A DNA stretch of 64,000 nt from Actinomycetes bacterium (GTDB taxonomy: Bacteria; Actinomycetota; Acidimicrobiia; Acidimicrobiales; RAAP-2): NCBI GenBank assembly GCA_021785695.1, contig JAJYEQ010000002.1:33465-97464 (forward strand). The letters run 5' to 3'. The notes below the pieces were generated by a model, which saw only the letters and a list, made by a program, of their open reading frames with translations, was not told the DNA's origin and made no database searches. How positions within the stretch are numbered: the stretch's first letter is position 1; each line of letters begins with the position of its first letter. Positions 21,097 to 30,153 of this stretch are shown here, piece after piece. The position numbers were made by a program, and so were the translations under genes.

Positions 21097-22272
21097 TCAG
21101 GATCCCGTCGCCGCCACGGCGACGTGTGGCAGGCACAGGTCGTCGTACTCGGCGATCTGGAGGGGGCCCGCCTCGTCGCCGCAGGCCGGGCACGACGGAT
21201 CACGCCGGACCTTGTAGGTGCGGAAGCTCTGGTCGAGCGAGTCGTAGGTCAGCAGCCGGCCCACCAGTGGCTCGCCCAGCCCGAGCAGCAGCTTGATCGC
21301 CTCGACCGCCTGGAGAGACCCCACGATGCCCGGCAGGACGCCAAGGACGCCGGCCTCCGCGCAGCTGGGAGCCAGCTCGGGCGGGGGCGGCTCGGGGATC
21401 ATGCACCGGTAGCAGGGCCCGACGTAGGGGCTGAAGATCGTCACCTGGCCGTCGAAGCGGAAGATCGAGCCGTGGACGACGGGAATGCGCAAGAGCAGCG
21501 AGGCATCGTTGACGAGGTACCGCGTCGGGAAGTTGTCGGTCCCGTCGACAATGACGTCGTACCCGCTCAGGATGTCCAGGACGTTGTCGGCCCCCAGCCG
21601 CGTGTCGTAGGTATGGACCTCGACGTCCGGGTTCAAGGCGGTGATCGTCTCGCGCGCGCTGTCGACCTTGCGCTGCCCGACGCGGTCCACGTTGTGCAGG
21701 ATCTGACGCTGCAGGTTGGACTCGTCGACCACGTCCATGTCGATCACGCCGATCGTGCCCACGCCGGCGGCTGCCAGGTACAGGGCGGCCGGCGAGCCCA
21801 GCCCGCCCGCGCCCAGTAGCAGGACGCGCGAGTCCAGCAGCCGCAGCTGGCCCTCCTCGCCCACCTCGGGCAGCAGCAGGTGCCGGCTGTAGCGATGGCG
21901 CTGACTGGGCGTCAAGGTGCGCGGCTGGCGCCACGGGAGTCCCTCGTCCTTCCACCGGTTGAATCCACCCGTGACCGAGATCACGTCGCGGTAGCCGAGC
22001 TCCTGGAGGGTCTGGGCCGCGAAGACCGAGCGAACGCCCCCCGCGCAAAAGACCGCGACGGGAGCGCCCTTGTCGCCCAGCCGACCCTCGACCGAGAACT
22101 CCAGCGTGCCCCGGGGGATGTGCACGGCTCCGGGCACCGAGCCCTGCTCGTACTCGTCGGGCTCGCGCACGTCGAGCAGGATCCAGTGATCGAGGCGCGC
22201 GGCCACCTCGTGCGGCGCCATCTCGCGCACGCCCTCCCGGGCCGCGTTCAGCAGGTCCCGGGGCGTGCTCAT
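21097..22272 (-). CDS. Rhodanese-ThiF/MoeB adenylyltransferase fusion
   Basis: 391 residues with a GGAGG ribosome binding site 5 bases before ATG 22272. An N-terminal rhodanese domain (about 15-110, active-site loop VFCAGGVRS with Cys75) is followed by an E1-like adenylating domain (about 125-391): [49 protein letters not shown], the catalytic Cys in CYRCMIPE or downstream, and a zinc-binding CPAC. Such proteins adenylate and thiocarboxylate ubiquitin-like carriers (MoaD, ThiS, CysO). Mycobacterial MoeZ has the same two domains in the opposite order. moaC at 4.8 kb shows that molybdopterin is made. Confidence 0.88.
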   Translation of the reverse strand: MSTPRDLLNAAREGVREMAPHEVAARLDHWILLDVREPDEYEQGSVPGAVHIPRGTLEFSVEGRLGDKGAPVAVFCAGGVRSVFAAQTLQELGYRDVISVTGGFNRWKDEGLPWRQPRTLTPSQRHRYSRHLLLPEVGEEGQLRLLDSRVLLLGAGGLGSPAALYLAAAGVGTIGVIDMDVVDESNLQRQILHNVDRVGQRKVDSARETITALNPDVEVHTYDTRLGADNVLDILSGYDVIVDGTDNFPTRYLVNDASLLLRIPVVHGSIFRFDGQVTIFSPYVGPCYRCMIPEPPPPELAPSCAEAGVLGVLPGIVGSLQAVEAIKLLLGLGEPLVGRLLTYDSLDQSFRTYKVRRDPSCPACGDEAGPLQIAEYDDLCLPHVAVAATGS

Positions 22273-22337
22273 CGCTCCTCCATCTCGAGAATGTTAGTCG
22301 AGGGGTCCAAAATCAGGCCGGCGTGCTAGAAGGGGGC

Positions 22338-22955
22338 ATGGATGTGGCCCGGGCACTGGCGCGCCGCCGCATGGTCCGCTCCTTTGACGGGACCCCGGTC
22401 GATCCGGACTGGCTGGACGAGCTGTGCGCGACGGCCCTGTGGGCTCCCACGGCTGGGAACTGCGCGGGCGTGCGCCTGCACACGCTCTACGGCGACGCCC
22501 GCCCGGCCTTCTTCGCCCGCGCCACCGACGCCGCGTGGCGGGAGCGCTCCCCCCGCTACGCGGGCCTGTCCCGGGCCGGCGCGATCGTCGTGGTGACCTC
22601 GCGGCCCCAGGACTACGCCACTCGCTACGGCGCCTCCGACAAGCGGGCCTCGGGCCTGGGGGCCCTGGACGCCTGGCCCGTGCCGTACTGGCACGGCGAC
22701 GCGGCCATGGCCACGATGGCGCTCCTGCTCCTGCTCGAGGAGTCCGGCTGGTCGGCCACGCTGTGGGGCGACTTCGGCCGCGCCAAAGGCCTGCTCGCGT
22801 GGCTCGGGGCTCCCGACGAGACCCTCTTCGCCTCGGTGCTCGTGGGACGCGACGACCGCAGCGATCACCGCTCGGCCAGCCTCGATCGCGCCGTGCCCGC
22901 GCGCCGGGCCCGCGTCAGCCGCGTGGTGACGCCGCCAGACGCGCCAGCTCGATAA
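22338..22955 (+). CDS. Nitroreductase-family flavoprotein
   Basis: About 205 residues from ATG 22338 (GTG 22323 and GTG 22344 are alternatives; AGGGGG at 22331-22336 is best placed for 22344). MDVARALARRRMVRSFDGTPVD is the FMN-phosphate binding start of nitroreductases, WAPTAGNCAGVR follows, and EESGWSATLWGDF and GRDDRSDHRSAS complete the fold. The family reduces nitro groups, quinones or enones with FMN and NAD(P)H, or acts in cofactor chemistry. No substrate can be inferred. Its end overlaps convergent pepA by 41 bp. Confidence 0.8.
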   Translation: MDVARALARRRMVRSFDGTPVDPDWLDELCATALWAPTAGNCAGVRLHTLYGDARPAFFARATDAAWRERSPRYAGLSRAGAIVVVTSRPQDYATRYGASDKRASGLGALDAWPVPYWHGDAAMATMALLLLLEESGWSATLWGDFGRAKGLLAWLGAPDETLFASVLVGRDDRSDHRSASLDRAVPARRARVSRVVTPPDAPAR

Positions 22956-24414
22956 GCGTGCGCATCCCGAAGGCGGTCCCCCCGCGCGGGACGTAGTGTC
23001 GCGCGCTCGTCGATCGCGCCGGTCCGGCGATGTCCAGGTGGGCCCAGGGCTGACCGTGGACGAAGCGCTCGAGGAACAAGGCGGCCACCACGGCGCCGGC
23101 CGAGCGTCCGGGTCCCGACTCCACGTTGGCGACGTCGGCGACGTCGGAGTGCAGCCGCCCCCGGTAGGCATCGACCAGCGGCAGGCGCCACAGCGGCTCG
23201 CCGCTGCGCTGGCTCGCCCGCTCGACCATCTGGGCCACCGCGTCGTCGCTGGCGAACAGCGCGCCGACCTCGTCACCCAGCGCCACCTTCTGGGCGCCCG
23301 TCAGCGTGGCCACATCGACGATCACGTCGGGCGCGAGCTCGGCGGCCAGGCTGAGCGCGTCGGCCAGGAGCAGCCGTCCCTCGGCGTCGGTGTTGAGCAC
23401 CTCGATGCGCGAGCCGTCGCGCGCCACGATGACGTCGCCGGGGCGCATCGAGGACCCGCCCACGGCGTTCTCGGCCAGGGGCGCCAGGGCGGTGATGCGC
23501 ACGCGCAGGCCGAGCCGGCTGGCCACCGAGGTCGCGCCCAGGACGACCGCGGCCCCGGTCATGTCCGTCTTCTGCGTGGCCATCGCCTCCAGAGGCTTCA
23601 GCGCGAGGCCACCCGAGTCGAACGTGACCCCCTTGCCGACCACCACGAGGTGGGTCAGCGCCTCCCCGGGCGCCGGGTCGTAGGTCGCGCGCACCAGCCG
23701 GGTGGGCTGCGCCGACCCCGCGCCGACGGCCAGCAGTGCACCGAGGCGCTCGGCCCGGATCCGGGACTCGGTCCAGACCTCGACGCTCACGTGGGAATCC
23801 TGGCCCAGGCGCTCGACCGCCGCGTCGGCCAGCTCGCGCGGACCGAGCACGTTGGCCGGACTCTGGATCAGATGACGGGCCCAGTCGACACCCTCGGCCA
23901 CCGTGTCAGCGATTCCCACGGCGCGCGTGATCGCGTCGTGCTCGGGCACCGTAGGCAGGGGCGTGCCCCACGGCAGCACGCCCAGTGCGCGCACGCGATC
24001 GCCATCGGCGCGAAAGGACGCCAGTGCCGCGCCCTCGACCAGCGCGCGGGCGCGCTGCTCGAGTTCCTCAAACTGACCCGTGGGGACCACCAGCACCAGG
24101 TCGCCCTCGCCGCTGGCCCGCGCCGCCGCCGCACCGGCCAGGCGATAGCCCTCGGCGCCTTCGGCCTGCGCGTCCACGACCACCAGGACGGCGGTCGGAC
24201 CCGCGGTCGCGGGCCAGACCAGCGCGCTGCCCACCCCCGTCAGGCCGTGACGCTCGGCGAACCCGCCCGGGAGCTCGGCGGGCACCGGCCATCCCGCGAA
24301 CTCATCGGCGAGCCCCGCCGGCAGCGCGACGACGCCGTTGCGCACCTCTACGGGCACGGCCACCGTCGGCCAGCCCCGCGCCTCCTGGCGCCCGATCACC
24401 CGGCTGCGCAACAT
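22915..24414 (-). CDS. pepA: Leucyl aminopeptidase (M17)
   Basis: 499 residues from ATG 24414. M17 enzymes are hexameric dizinc/dimanganese exopeptidases that release N-terminal residues. The metal site is intact: GKGVTFDSGGLALKP, KTDMTGAA and the signature NTDAEGRLLLADAL. The N-terminal third is the variable domain. The start codon lies one base after the stop of pduO, so the pair is coupled. Longer in-frame extension to 24642 reads through pduO and is spurious. Confidence 0.95.
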   Translation of the reverse strand: MLRSRVIGRQEARGWPTVAVPVEVRNGVVALPAGLADEFAGWPVPAELPGGFAERHGLTGVGSALVWPATAGPTAVLVVVDAQAEGAEGYRLAGAAAARASGEGDLVLVVPTGQFEELEQRARALVEGAALASFRADGDRVRALGVLPWGTPLPTVPEHDAITRAVGIADTVAEGVDWARHLIQSPANVLGPRELADAAVERLGQDSHVSVEVWTESRIRAERLGALLAVGAGSAQPTRLVRATYDPAPGEALTHLVVVGKGVTFDSGGLALKPLEAMATQKTDMTGAAVVLGATSVASRLGLRVRITALAPLAENAVGGSSMRPGDVIVARDGSRIEVLNTDAEGRLLLADALSLAAELAPDVIVDVATLTGAQKVALGDEVGALFASDDAVAQMVERASQRSGEPLWRLPLVDAYRGRLHSDVADVANVESGPGRSAGAVVAALFLERFVHGQPWAHLDIAGPARSTSARHYVPRGGTAFGMRTLIELARLAASPRG

Positions 24415-24415
24415 C

Positions 24416-24958
24416 TCACCGCTCCTCTCGCGCCGTGCGGTGCTCGGGACCCTCGGCCCAGCGGGCCATCGTCCACACGAGGTCGCTGAGTCGGTTGAGG
24501 TACGCCAGCACCTGCGTGCTCGGATCCACCCGGCCCACCGCGACGCGCTCGGCCCGCCGCACCACGGTGCGCGCCACGTCCAAGGCGGCCGCCACCCGAT
24601 CGTCGCCCGGGACGACGAACTCGCTGGGCATGGGGAAGTCACTGGTCAACGCGTCGATCTCCTGCTCGAGTCGGCGCACCATCTCCTCGGTGACCATGGT
24701 CCGTCCCGCCACCAGCTGGGGTCGCTTGGCCGCACTGGTGCCCACCTCGGCCATCAGCACCCACAGGTCCCGCTCGACCGACACCAGCAGGACGTCGAGG
24801 CGGCTCCCCCGCTCGCACCACGAGCGCGCCCAGCCCAGCACGGCCTGGGCCTCGTCGACGGCCCCGTTGACCTCGATGGGGTCCGCATCCTTGCTCACGC
24901 GCCCACCCAGGTACAGGCCCGTCGTGCCCGTGTCGCCGCGCCGGGTGTAGATCCTCAC
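24416..24958 (-). CDS. Cob(I)alamin adenosyltransferase, PduO type
   Basis: 180 residues from GTG 24958, beginning VRIYTRRGDTGTTGLYLGGRVSKD, the ATP-binding N-terminus of PduO-type corrinoid adenosyltransferases. DDRVAAALDVARTVVRRAER and YLNRLSDLVWTMAR near the end belong to the trimer core. It transfers the 5'-deoxyadenosyl group of ATP to cob(I)alamin to give adenosylcobalamin, the cofactor of the mutase encoded at 19.5-21.1 kb. It is divergent from metH, the methylcobalamin user. The upstream in-frame GTG 24982 is rejected because of the promoter position. Confidence 0.93.
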   Translation of the reverse strand: MRIYTRRGDTGTTGLYLGGRVSKDADPIEVNGAVDEAQAVLGWARSWCERGSRLDVLLVSVERDLWVLMAEVGTSAAKRPQLVAGRTMVTEEMVRRLEQEIDALTSDFPMPSEFVVPGDDRVAAALDVARTVVRRAERVAVGRVDPSTQVLAYLNRLSDLVWTMARWAEGPEHRTAREER

Positions 24959-24965
24959 CCTGGAA

Positions 24966-24971
24966 AGCGTA
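24966..24971 (-). promoter_or_regulatory. -10 element TACGCT of the PduO-type gene (leaderless layout)
   Basis: TACGCT ends 7 bases before GTG 24958. It is divergent from the metH -10 element only 19 bases away. Confidence 0.55.
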
Positions 24972-24990
24972 GTGACTGGCACCCGGCCGG

Positions 24991-24996
24991 TAGCCT
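24991..24996 (+). promoter_or_regulatory. -10 element TAGCCT of metH (leaderless layout)
   Basis: TAGCCT ends 8 bases before ATG 25005. The 46-base gap to the PduO-type gene leaves no room for a cobalamin riboswitch. Confidence 0.6.
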
Positions 24997-25004
24997 GACC
25001 GCAA

Positions 25005-28000
25005 ATGTCTGAGCCGCCGCCCCGCTCCTTCCGCGCCGTGGACGCGGACCCCTACCTCGCCGCCATCGCCGACCACGTGGTCGTCTTCGACGGGGCCGCC
25101 GGAACCAATCTCCAGCTGCTGGGACTGGGCGCATCCGACTTCGGCGGGGAGGCGCTCGAGGGGTGCAACGAGGTGCTCACCCTCACCCGACCCGACGCCA
25201 TCGAGACGCTGCATCGCTCCTTCCTGGACGTGGGCGTCGAGGCGATCGAGACCAACTCATTCGGCGCCTTCGCACCGGTGCTGCGCGAGTACGGGATCGC
25301 CGAGCGCGCCGGCGAGCTGGCCCGCACCTCGGCCCAGCTGGCCCGGCGCGTCGCCGACGAGTACGCGGCGCCGGGCGCGCCGCGCTTCGTCGCCGGATCC
25401 ATGGGTCCGGGCACCAAGTTCCCGACCCTCGGGCAGATCAGCTTCGATGAGCTGAGCGCGGCCTACGAGGAGCTGGCCTACGGACTGCTCGAGGGCGGGG
25501 TCGACCTCCTGCTCATCGAGACCATGTTCGACCTCCTGTCGGGTAAGGCGGCCATCGCCGCGTGCCGGCGGGCCATGGACCGCCACGGTCGGCGCGTGCC
25601 CATCCAGGCCCAGGTCACCATCGAGCTGACCGGACGGATGCTCCCGGGCACCGAGATCGGGGCCGCGTTGACCTCGCTGGAGGCGATGGGCGCCGACGTC
25701 GTCGGCATCAACTGCGCGACCGGACCCGTCGAGATGTACGAGCCACTGCGCTACCTGACGGCCACCGCGACCCGACCGGTCTCGTGCCTGCCCAACGCCG
25801 GCCTGCCCTCGGTCGTCGAGGGACGCATGCACTACGACCTGACCCCCGAGCAGCTGGCCGAGCACCACGCCCACTTTGTGGGCGACCTGGGCGTCGGGAT
25901 CGTGGGTGGGTGCTGCGGCACGACACCCGAGCACCTGGCGCACGTGGTCGCCGCCATGCGTGACCGGCCCCGGGCGCCGCGCCACCCGGTCCCCGAGCCG
26001 GGCGTCTCGTCGATCTACGCGACGACCTCGTACCACCAGGACAGCTCGGTCCTCCTGGTGGGTGAGCGGACCAACGCCAATGGCTCGAAGCGGTTCCGCG
26101 AGGCGATGCTGGCGGGCGACTGGGAGACCTGCGTGGCCATCGGTCGCGACCAGGTGCGCGAGGGCGCCCACATCCTGGACGTCTGCGTGGACTACACGGG
26201 AGCTGATGGCGTGGCCGACATGACCGAGGTCATGAGCCGGCTGGCGACGCAGTCGTCGGTGCCCATCATGGTGGACACCACCGAGGCGCCCGTCGCCCGA
26301 GCCGCCCTGACGTGGCTGGGCGGCAAGGCCCTGCTCAACTCGGTCAACCTCGAGGAGGGCGACGGTCCAGGAACGCGCCTCGACCAGTTCCTATCCCTGG
26401 CCAGCGAGTTCGGCGCGGCCGTAGTGGCGACCTGCATCGACCAGGACGGCCAGGCGCGCACCGCGGCGTGGAAGGTGCGCGCCGCCCGCGCCATCGTGAC
26501 CCTGGCCGAGGAGCGCTACGGGCTCGATCGTGGCGACATCTTCATCGACCCCCTGGCCCTGCCCCTGTCGACGGGCATGGAGGACTCTCGACGCGACGGG
26601 CGCGAGACCATCGAGGCGATCCGCCAGATCCGCGAGCAGCTGCCCGGCGTGCGCACGATCCTGGGACTGTCCAACATCTCCTTCGGTCTCAAGCCGGCGG
26701 CCCGGCAAGTGCTCAACAGCGTCTTCTTGCACGAGTGTCAGGCCGCGGGGCTCGACGCGGCCATCGTGCACGCCTCCAAGATCCTGCCGCTGGCCAAGAT
26801 CGACGATGAGGTCCGCCAGATCTGCCTCGACCTCATCTACGACCGCCGCCGCGCCGACTACGACCCCCTGACCGAGCTCCTCGCCCGCTTCGCCAACACG
26901 ACCAGCGTGACCAGCACGGTCGACGAGTACGCGGGGCTCTTGGTGGACCAGCGCCTGCGGCGCCGCATCGTCGACGGGGCCCGCACGGGTCTGACGGCCG
27001 ACCTCGACGAGATGCTGGCGACCGGGACGAGCGCCCTCACCATCATCAACGACATCCTGCTCGACGGGATGCGCGAGGTGGGCGACCTGTTCGCGTCGGG
27101 CGAGATGCAGTTGCCCTTCGTCCTGCAGAGCGCCGAGACGATGAAGTCGGCGGTGGCCTACCTCGAGCCCCACCTCGAGCGCGGTGACCAGGCCGGCCGC
27201 GGACGCATCGTCCTGGCCACGGTCAAAGGTGACGTCCACGACATCGGCAAGAACCTGGTCGACATCATCTTGACCAACAACGGCTACGAGGTCATCAACC
27301 TGGGCATCAAGGTCGGCGTGAACGAGATGCTGGCCGCGGTGGCCGAACACCACGCCGACGCCCTCGGCATGAGCGGTCTGCTGGTGAAGTCCACCCTGAT
27401 CATGCGCGAGAACCTGGAAGAGATGAACCAGCGCGGGCTAGCCGACGTCCCCGTCCTGCTGGGCGGGGCCGCCCTGACGCGCACGTACGTGGAGCGTGAT
27501 CTGCGCCAGGTCTACGAGGGACGCGTCTTTTACGGCAAGGACGCCTTCGAGGGCCTGCGCGTGCTGGACCGCCTGGGCGAGATGCGTCGGCGCGGCGACG
27601 ACGACGCCACCTTCGGCCGCGAGATCTCGACCCGCGCCGTGCACCGGCGCTCGGCTCGCGTCAGTGCGGCGCCACCGGTGCGCAGCACCGCGGTGCCCTC
27701 GACCACGCCGCTGTTCCCTCCGCCCTTTGTCGGCTCGCGCGTCGCCAAGGGCATGAGCCTCGACGAGATCAGCGACTACCTCAACCTGACCGCGCTGTTC
27801 CGCAACCAGTGGGGATTCCGCCCCGGCGAGGGTGAGGACGACGGCGCCTTCAAGGACCGCATCCGCGCCGTGCTGCGCGACCAGCTGGCCCTCGCCAAGC
27901 AGGACGACCTGCTGGTGCCCCAGGTCGTGTGGGGGCACTTCCCCGCCGCCTCCGAGGGCAACGACCTGGTGATCTACCGGGACGAGCAGCGCTCCCGCGA

Positions 28001-28496
28001 GCAACTGCGCTTCACCTTCCCGCGCCAGAGCGCCGACCCGCACCTGTGCATCGCCGACTTCTTCCGGCCCACCACCAGCCCCGAACACGACTACGCCAGC
28101 TTCATGCTGGTGACCATGGGGCCACGGGTGTCCCAGCGCACCCGTGAGCTGTTCGAGGCCAATCGCTACTCCGAGTATCTCCTCCTGCACGGGCTCGGGG
28201 TCGAGATGGCCGAGGCCCTGGCCGAGCTGTGGCACCGACGGATTCGCGAGGAGCTCGGGTTCGCCAACGAGGACGGCCCGACCCTGACGGGGCTCTTCCG
28301 CCAGCAGTACCGCGGAGGGCGCTACTCGTGGGGCTATCCCGCCTGCCCCGACCTGAGCGACAACGCCAAGGTGGTCGACCTGCTCGATGCCGGGCGCATC
28401 GGCGTGACCGTGTCCGAGGGATTCCAGCTACACCCCGAGCAGACGACCGACGCCATCGTGTGCCACCACCCGATGGCCAAGTACTTCGTGGCCTGA
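25005..28496 (+). CDS. metH: Cobalamin-dependent methionine synthase
   Basis: 1163 residues, full four-module MetH. Homocysteine module: INCATG with zinc ligand Cys237 and GGCCGTT with Cys303/Cys304. Methyltetrahydrofolate (pterin) module about 345-610 (VGERTNANGSKRFREAML, ASKILPLAKIDDE). Cobalamin module with DVHDIGKN at 743-750, whose His745 is the lower axial cobalt ligand. C-terminal reactivation module with RGGRYSWGYPACPD near residue 1105, which binds S-adenosylmethionine. It transfers methyl from 5-methyl-THF to homocysteine. All key residues are present, so it should be active. Confidence 0.97.
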   Translation: MSEPPPRSFRAVDADPYLAAIADHVVVFDGAAGTNLQLLGLGASDFGGEALEGCNEVLTLTRPDAIETLHRSFLDVGVEAIETNSFGAFAPVLREYGIAERAGELARTSAQLARRVADEYAAPGAPRFVAGSMGPGTKFPTLGQISFDELSAAYEELAYGLLEGGVDLLLIETMFDLLSGKAAIAACRRAMDRHGRRVPIQAQVTIELTGRMLPGTEIGAALTSLEAMGADVVGINCATGPVEMYEPLRYLTATATRPVSCLPNAGLPSVVEGRMHYDLTPEQLAEHHAHFVGDLGVGIVGGCCGTTPEHLAHVVAAMRDRPRAPRHPVPEPGVSSIYATTSYHQDSSVLLVGERTNANGSKRFREAMLAGDWETCVAIGRDQVREGAHILDVCVDYTGADGVADMTEVMSRLATQSSVPIMVDTTEAPVARAALTWLGGKALLNSVNLEEGDGPGTRLDQFLSLASEFGAAVVATCIDQDGQARTAAWKVRAARAIVTLAEERYGLDRGDIFIDPLALPLSTGMEDSRRDGRETIEAIRQIREQLPGVRTILGLSNISFGLKPAARQVLNSVFLHECQAAGLDAAIVHASKILPLAKIDDEVRQICLDLIYDRRRADYDPLTELLARFANTTSVTSTVDEYAGLLVDQRLRRRIVDGARTGLTADLDEMLATGTSALTIINDILLDGMREVGDLFASGEMQLPFVLQSAETMKSAVAYLEPHLERGDQAGRGRIVLATVKGDVHDIGKNLVDIILTNNGYEVINLGIKVGVNEMLAAVAEHHADALGMSGLLVKSTLIMRENLEEMNQRGLADVPVLLGGAALTRTYVERDLRQVYEGRVFYGKDAFEGLRVLDRLGEMRRRGDDDATFGREISTRAVHRRSARVSAAPPVRSTAVPSTTPLFPPPFVGSRVAKGMSLDEISDYLNLTALFRNQWGFRPGEGEDDGAFKDRIRAVLRDQLALAKQDDLLVPQVVWGHFPAASEGNDLVIYRDEQRSREQLRFTFPRQSADPHLCIADFFRPTTSPEHDYASFMLVTMGPRVSQRTRELFEANRYSEYLLLHGLGVEMAEALAELWHRRIREELGFANEDGPTLTGLFRQQYRGGRYSWGYPACPDLSDNAKVVDLLDAGRIGVTVSEGFQLHPEQTTDAIVCHHPMAKYFVA

Positions 28497-28521
28497 CGCG
28501 AACCCGGCGCGCCCGCCGCGA

Positions 28522-30153
28522 TCAGCGAGCGCCGGCGCGGATCACCACGGGACGAGCCTCGGCGAGCGCCTCGCCCGCGTGGTAGCTCGAGCGCGTGAGG
28601 GGCGAAGCCTGGACGTGAGCGAGCCCCAGGCGCTGACCGCGCGCGGCCAGGTCGGCGAACTCCTCGGGCTCCCACCAGCGCATCACGGGCGAGTGGGCCC
28701 GCGTGGGCCGGACGTACTGGCCGATCGTGGCGATCGACACGCCCACGGCGGCCAGGTCGGCCAGGGTCTCTTCGACCTCGTCGACCGTCTCCCCGAGACC
28801 GACCATGAGCCCCGACTTGGTCGTCAGGCCGGCCGCGCCCGCGCGGGCCAGCACAGTCAGGGAGCGGGCGTAGCCGGCGCTGGGTCGGACTGCCCGCTGC
28901 AGGCGGGCCACCGTCTCGATGTTGTGGTTCACGACGTCGGGCCGAGCATCGAGGATCAGCTGCAGGGATCCGACATCCCCGCGGACGTCGCTGATCAGGA
29001 CCTCGACGCTGGTCTCGGGCGCGCGGTCGCGGATCGCCCGGATCGTCGCGGCGATCGCGCCCGCACCGCCGTCAGCCAGGTCGTCGCGAGCCACACAGGT
29101 GACCACCGCGTGGCGCAGACCCAGGCGGACCACCGCCTCGGCCACGCGGGCCGGCTCGGTCGGGTCCAGGGGCAACGGCTTGCTGGTGTCGACGAGGCAG
29201 AAGGTGCACGCGCGCGTGCACCGCTCGCCGTTGACCATGAACGTCGCGGTCCCGGCCTGCCAGCACTCGAAGATGTTGGGGCAGCCCGCCTCCTCGCATA
29301 CCGTGACCAGGCGCAGGTCGTCGTTGAGCCGCCGCATCGAGCGAAAGCCGGCTCCCATCTCCGCCTCGACCCGCATCCAGGCGGGCTTGCGCGCGTGCAG
29401 GTCGACGCCGTCATCGGGGTCCACCCCCGCCCGGCGCAGCCGACGCAGCGACGCCGGCTCCGCCGTCGGCACCGCCAGCGATCGATCCACGGACGCCACG
29501 TGCGCCTCAGCGCCGCCCAGGCGCGCCGCCAGGGCCGCACCGAGGTAGGCCTCGACGTCGGCCAGCTCGGCGTCGAGGCCGAGCGTGCGCATCGACGCCA
29601 CGGGCTTGTCGGGGATGCCACAGGGCACGATGGCGCCAAAGGCGGCCAGGTCCACGTCCACGTTGAGCGCCACGCCGTGCAGGGTCCGGCGCTGGCCGGC
29701 GCGGTTGCGCTCGGTGCGCACACCCACCGCCGCCACCTTGGCCGGGCGACTCTCCACGTGCGCCCACACGCCGGGATAGCCCTCGAGCCGGTCGACGGTC
29801 CCCAGGCGGCCCTCGGGATCGAAGTGCCGGACCGTCTCGATGACCGCATCCTCGAGCCGGTGCACGTGGGCCCGTCCCGAGCCGGGATCGTCACCCACCG
29901 TGACGATGGCCCAGGCGACGATCTGGCCGGGTCCGTGGTAGGTGACGTCACCACCGCGATCGGCCTCGACGACGTCGGCGGCCAGGGAGTCGACGGGAAC
30001 CAGGAAGTGCTCGGGCACGGCGCGAACGCCGAGCGTGTAGGTCGGCGGGTGCTGCATCACCAGGACGTAGTCGTCCCCCGACTCCAGCAGCGCCCGCTGC
30101 AGGTCGTTGGCCTCACGAAAACTGACTCGACCCAGGTGGCGCCGCCGCAGCAC
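28522..30153 (-). CDS. Fused octanoyltransferase-lipoyl synthase (LipB-LipA)
   Basis: 543 residues in one continuous frame. Residues 1-215 are LipB: RGGDVTYHGPGQ at 66-77, lysine 139 in AKVAAVGVR and nucleophile Cys178 in PCGIPDKPV; this half moves octanoyl from acyl carrier protein to lipoyl domains. After a short Arg/Pro-containing linker (about 222-256), residues 257-543 are LipA: auxiliary cluster Cys286/291/297, radical-SAM cluster Cys312/316/319 (CTRACTFC) and C-terminal RSSYHAGE; this half inserts two sulfurs. The GTG start directly follows the stop of the E2 gene, so the enzyme is made with its substrate. The two genes are normally separate. Confidence 0.95.
   Translation of the reverse strand: MLRRRHLGRVSFREANDLQRALLESGDDYVLVMQHPPTYTLGVRAVPEHFLVPVDSLAADVVEADRGGDVTYHGPGQIVAWAIVTVGDDPGSGRAHVHRLEDAVIETVRHFDPEGRLGTVDRLEGYPGVWAHVESRPAKVAAVGVRTERNRAGQRRTLHGVALNVDVDLAAFGAIVPCGIPDKPVASMRTLGLDAELADVEAYLGAALAARLGGAEAHVASVDRSLAVPTAEPASLRRLRRAGVDPDDGVDLHARKPAWMRVEAEMGAGFRSMRRLNDDLRLVTVCEEAGCPNIFECWQAGTATFMVNGERCTRACTFCLVDTSKPLPLDPTEPARVAEAVVRLGLRHAVVTCVARDDLADGGAGAIAATIRAIRDRAPETSVEVLISDVRGDVGSLQLILDARPDVVNHNIETVARLQRAVRPSAGYARSLTVLARAGAAGLTTKSGLMVGLGETVDEVEETLADLAAVGVSIATIGQYVRPTRAHSPVMRWWEPEEFADLAARGQRLGLAHVQASPLTRSSYHAGEALAEARPVVIRAGAR

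Noticed and set aside
24959..25004. Cobalamin riboswitch upstream of metH
   Set aside because: Only 46 bases separate metH from the divergent PduO-type gene, and both have -10 elements in this gap. A B12 riboswitch needs about 200 bases.
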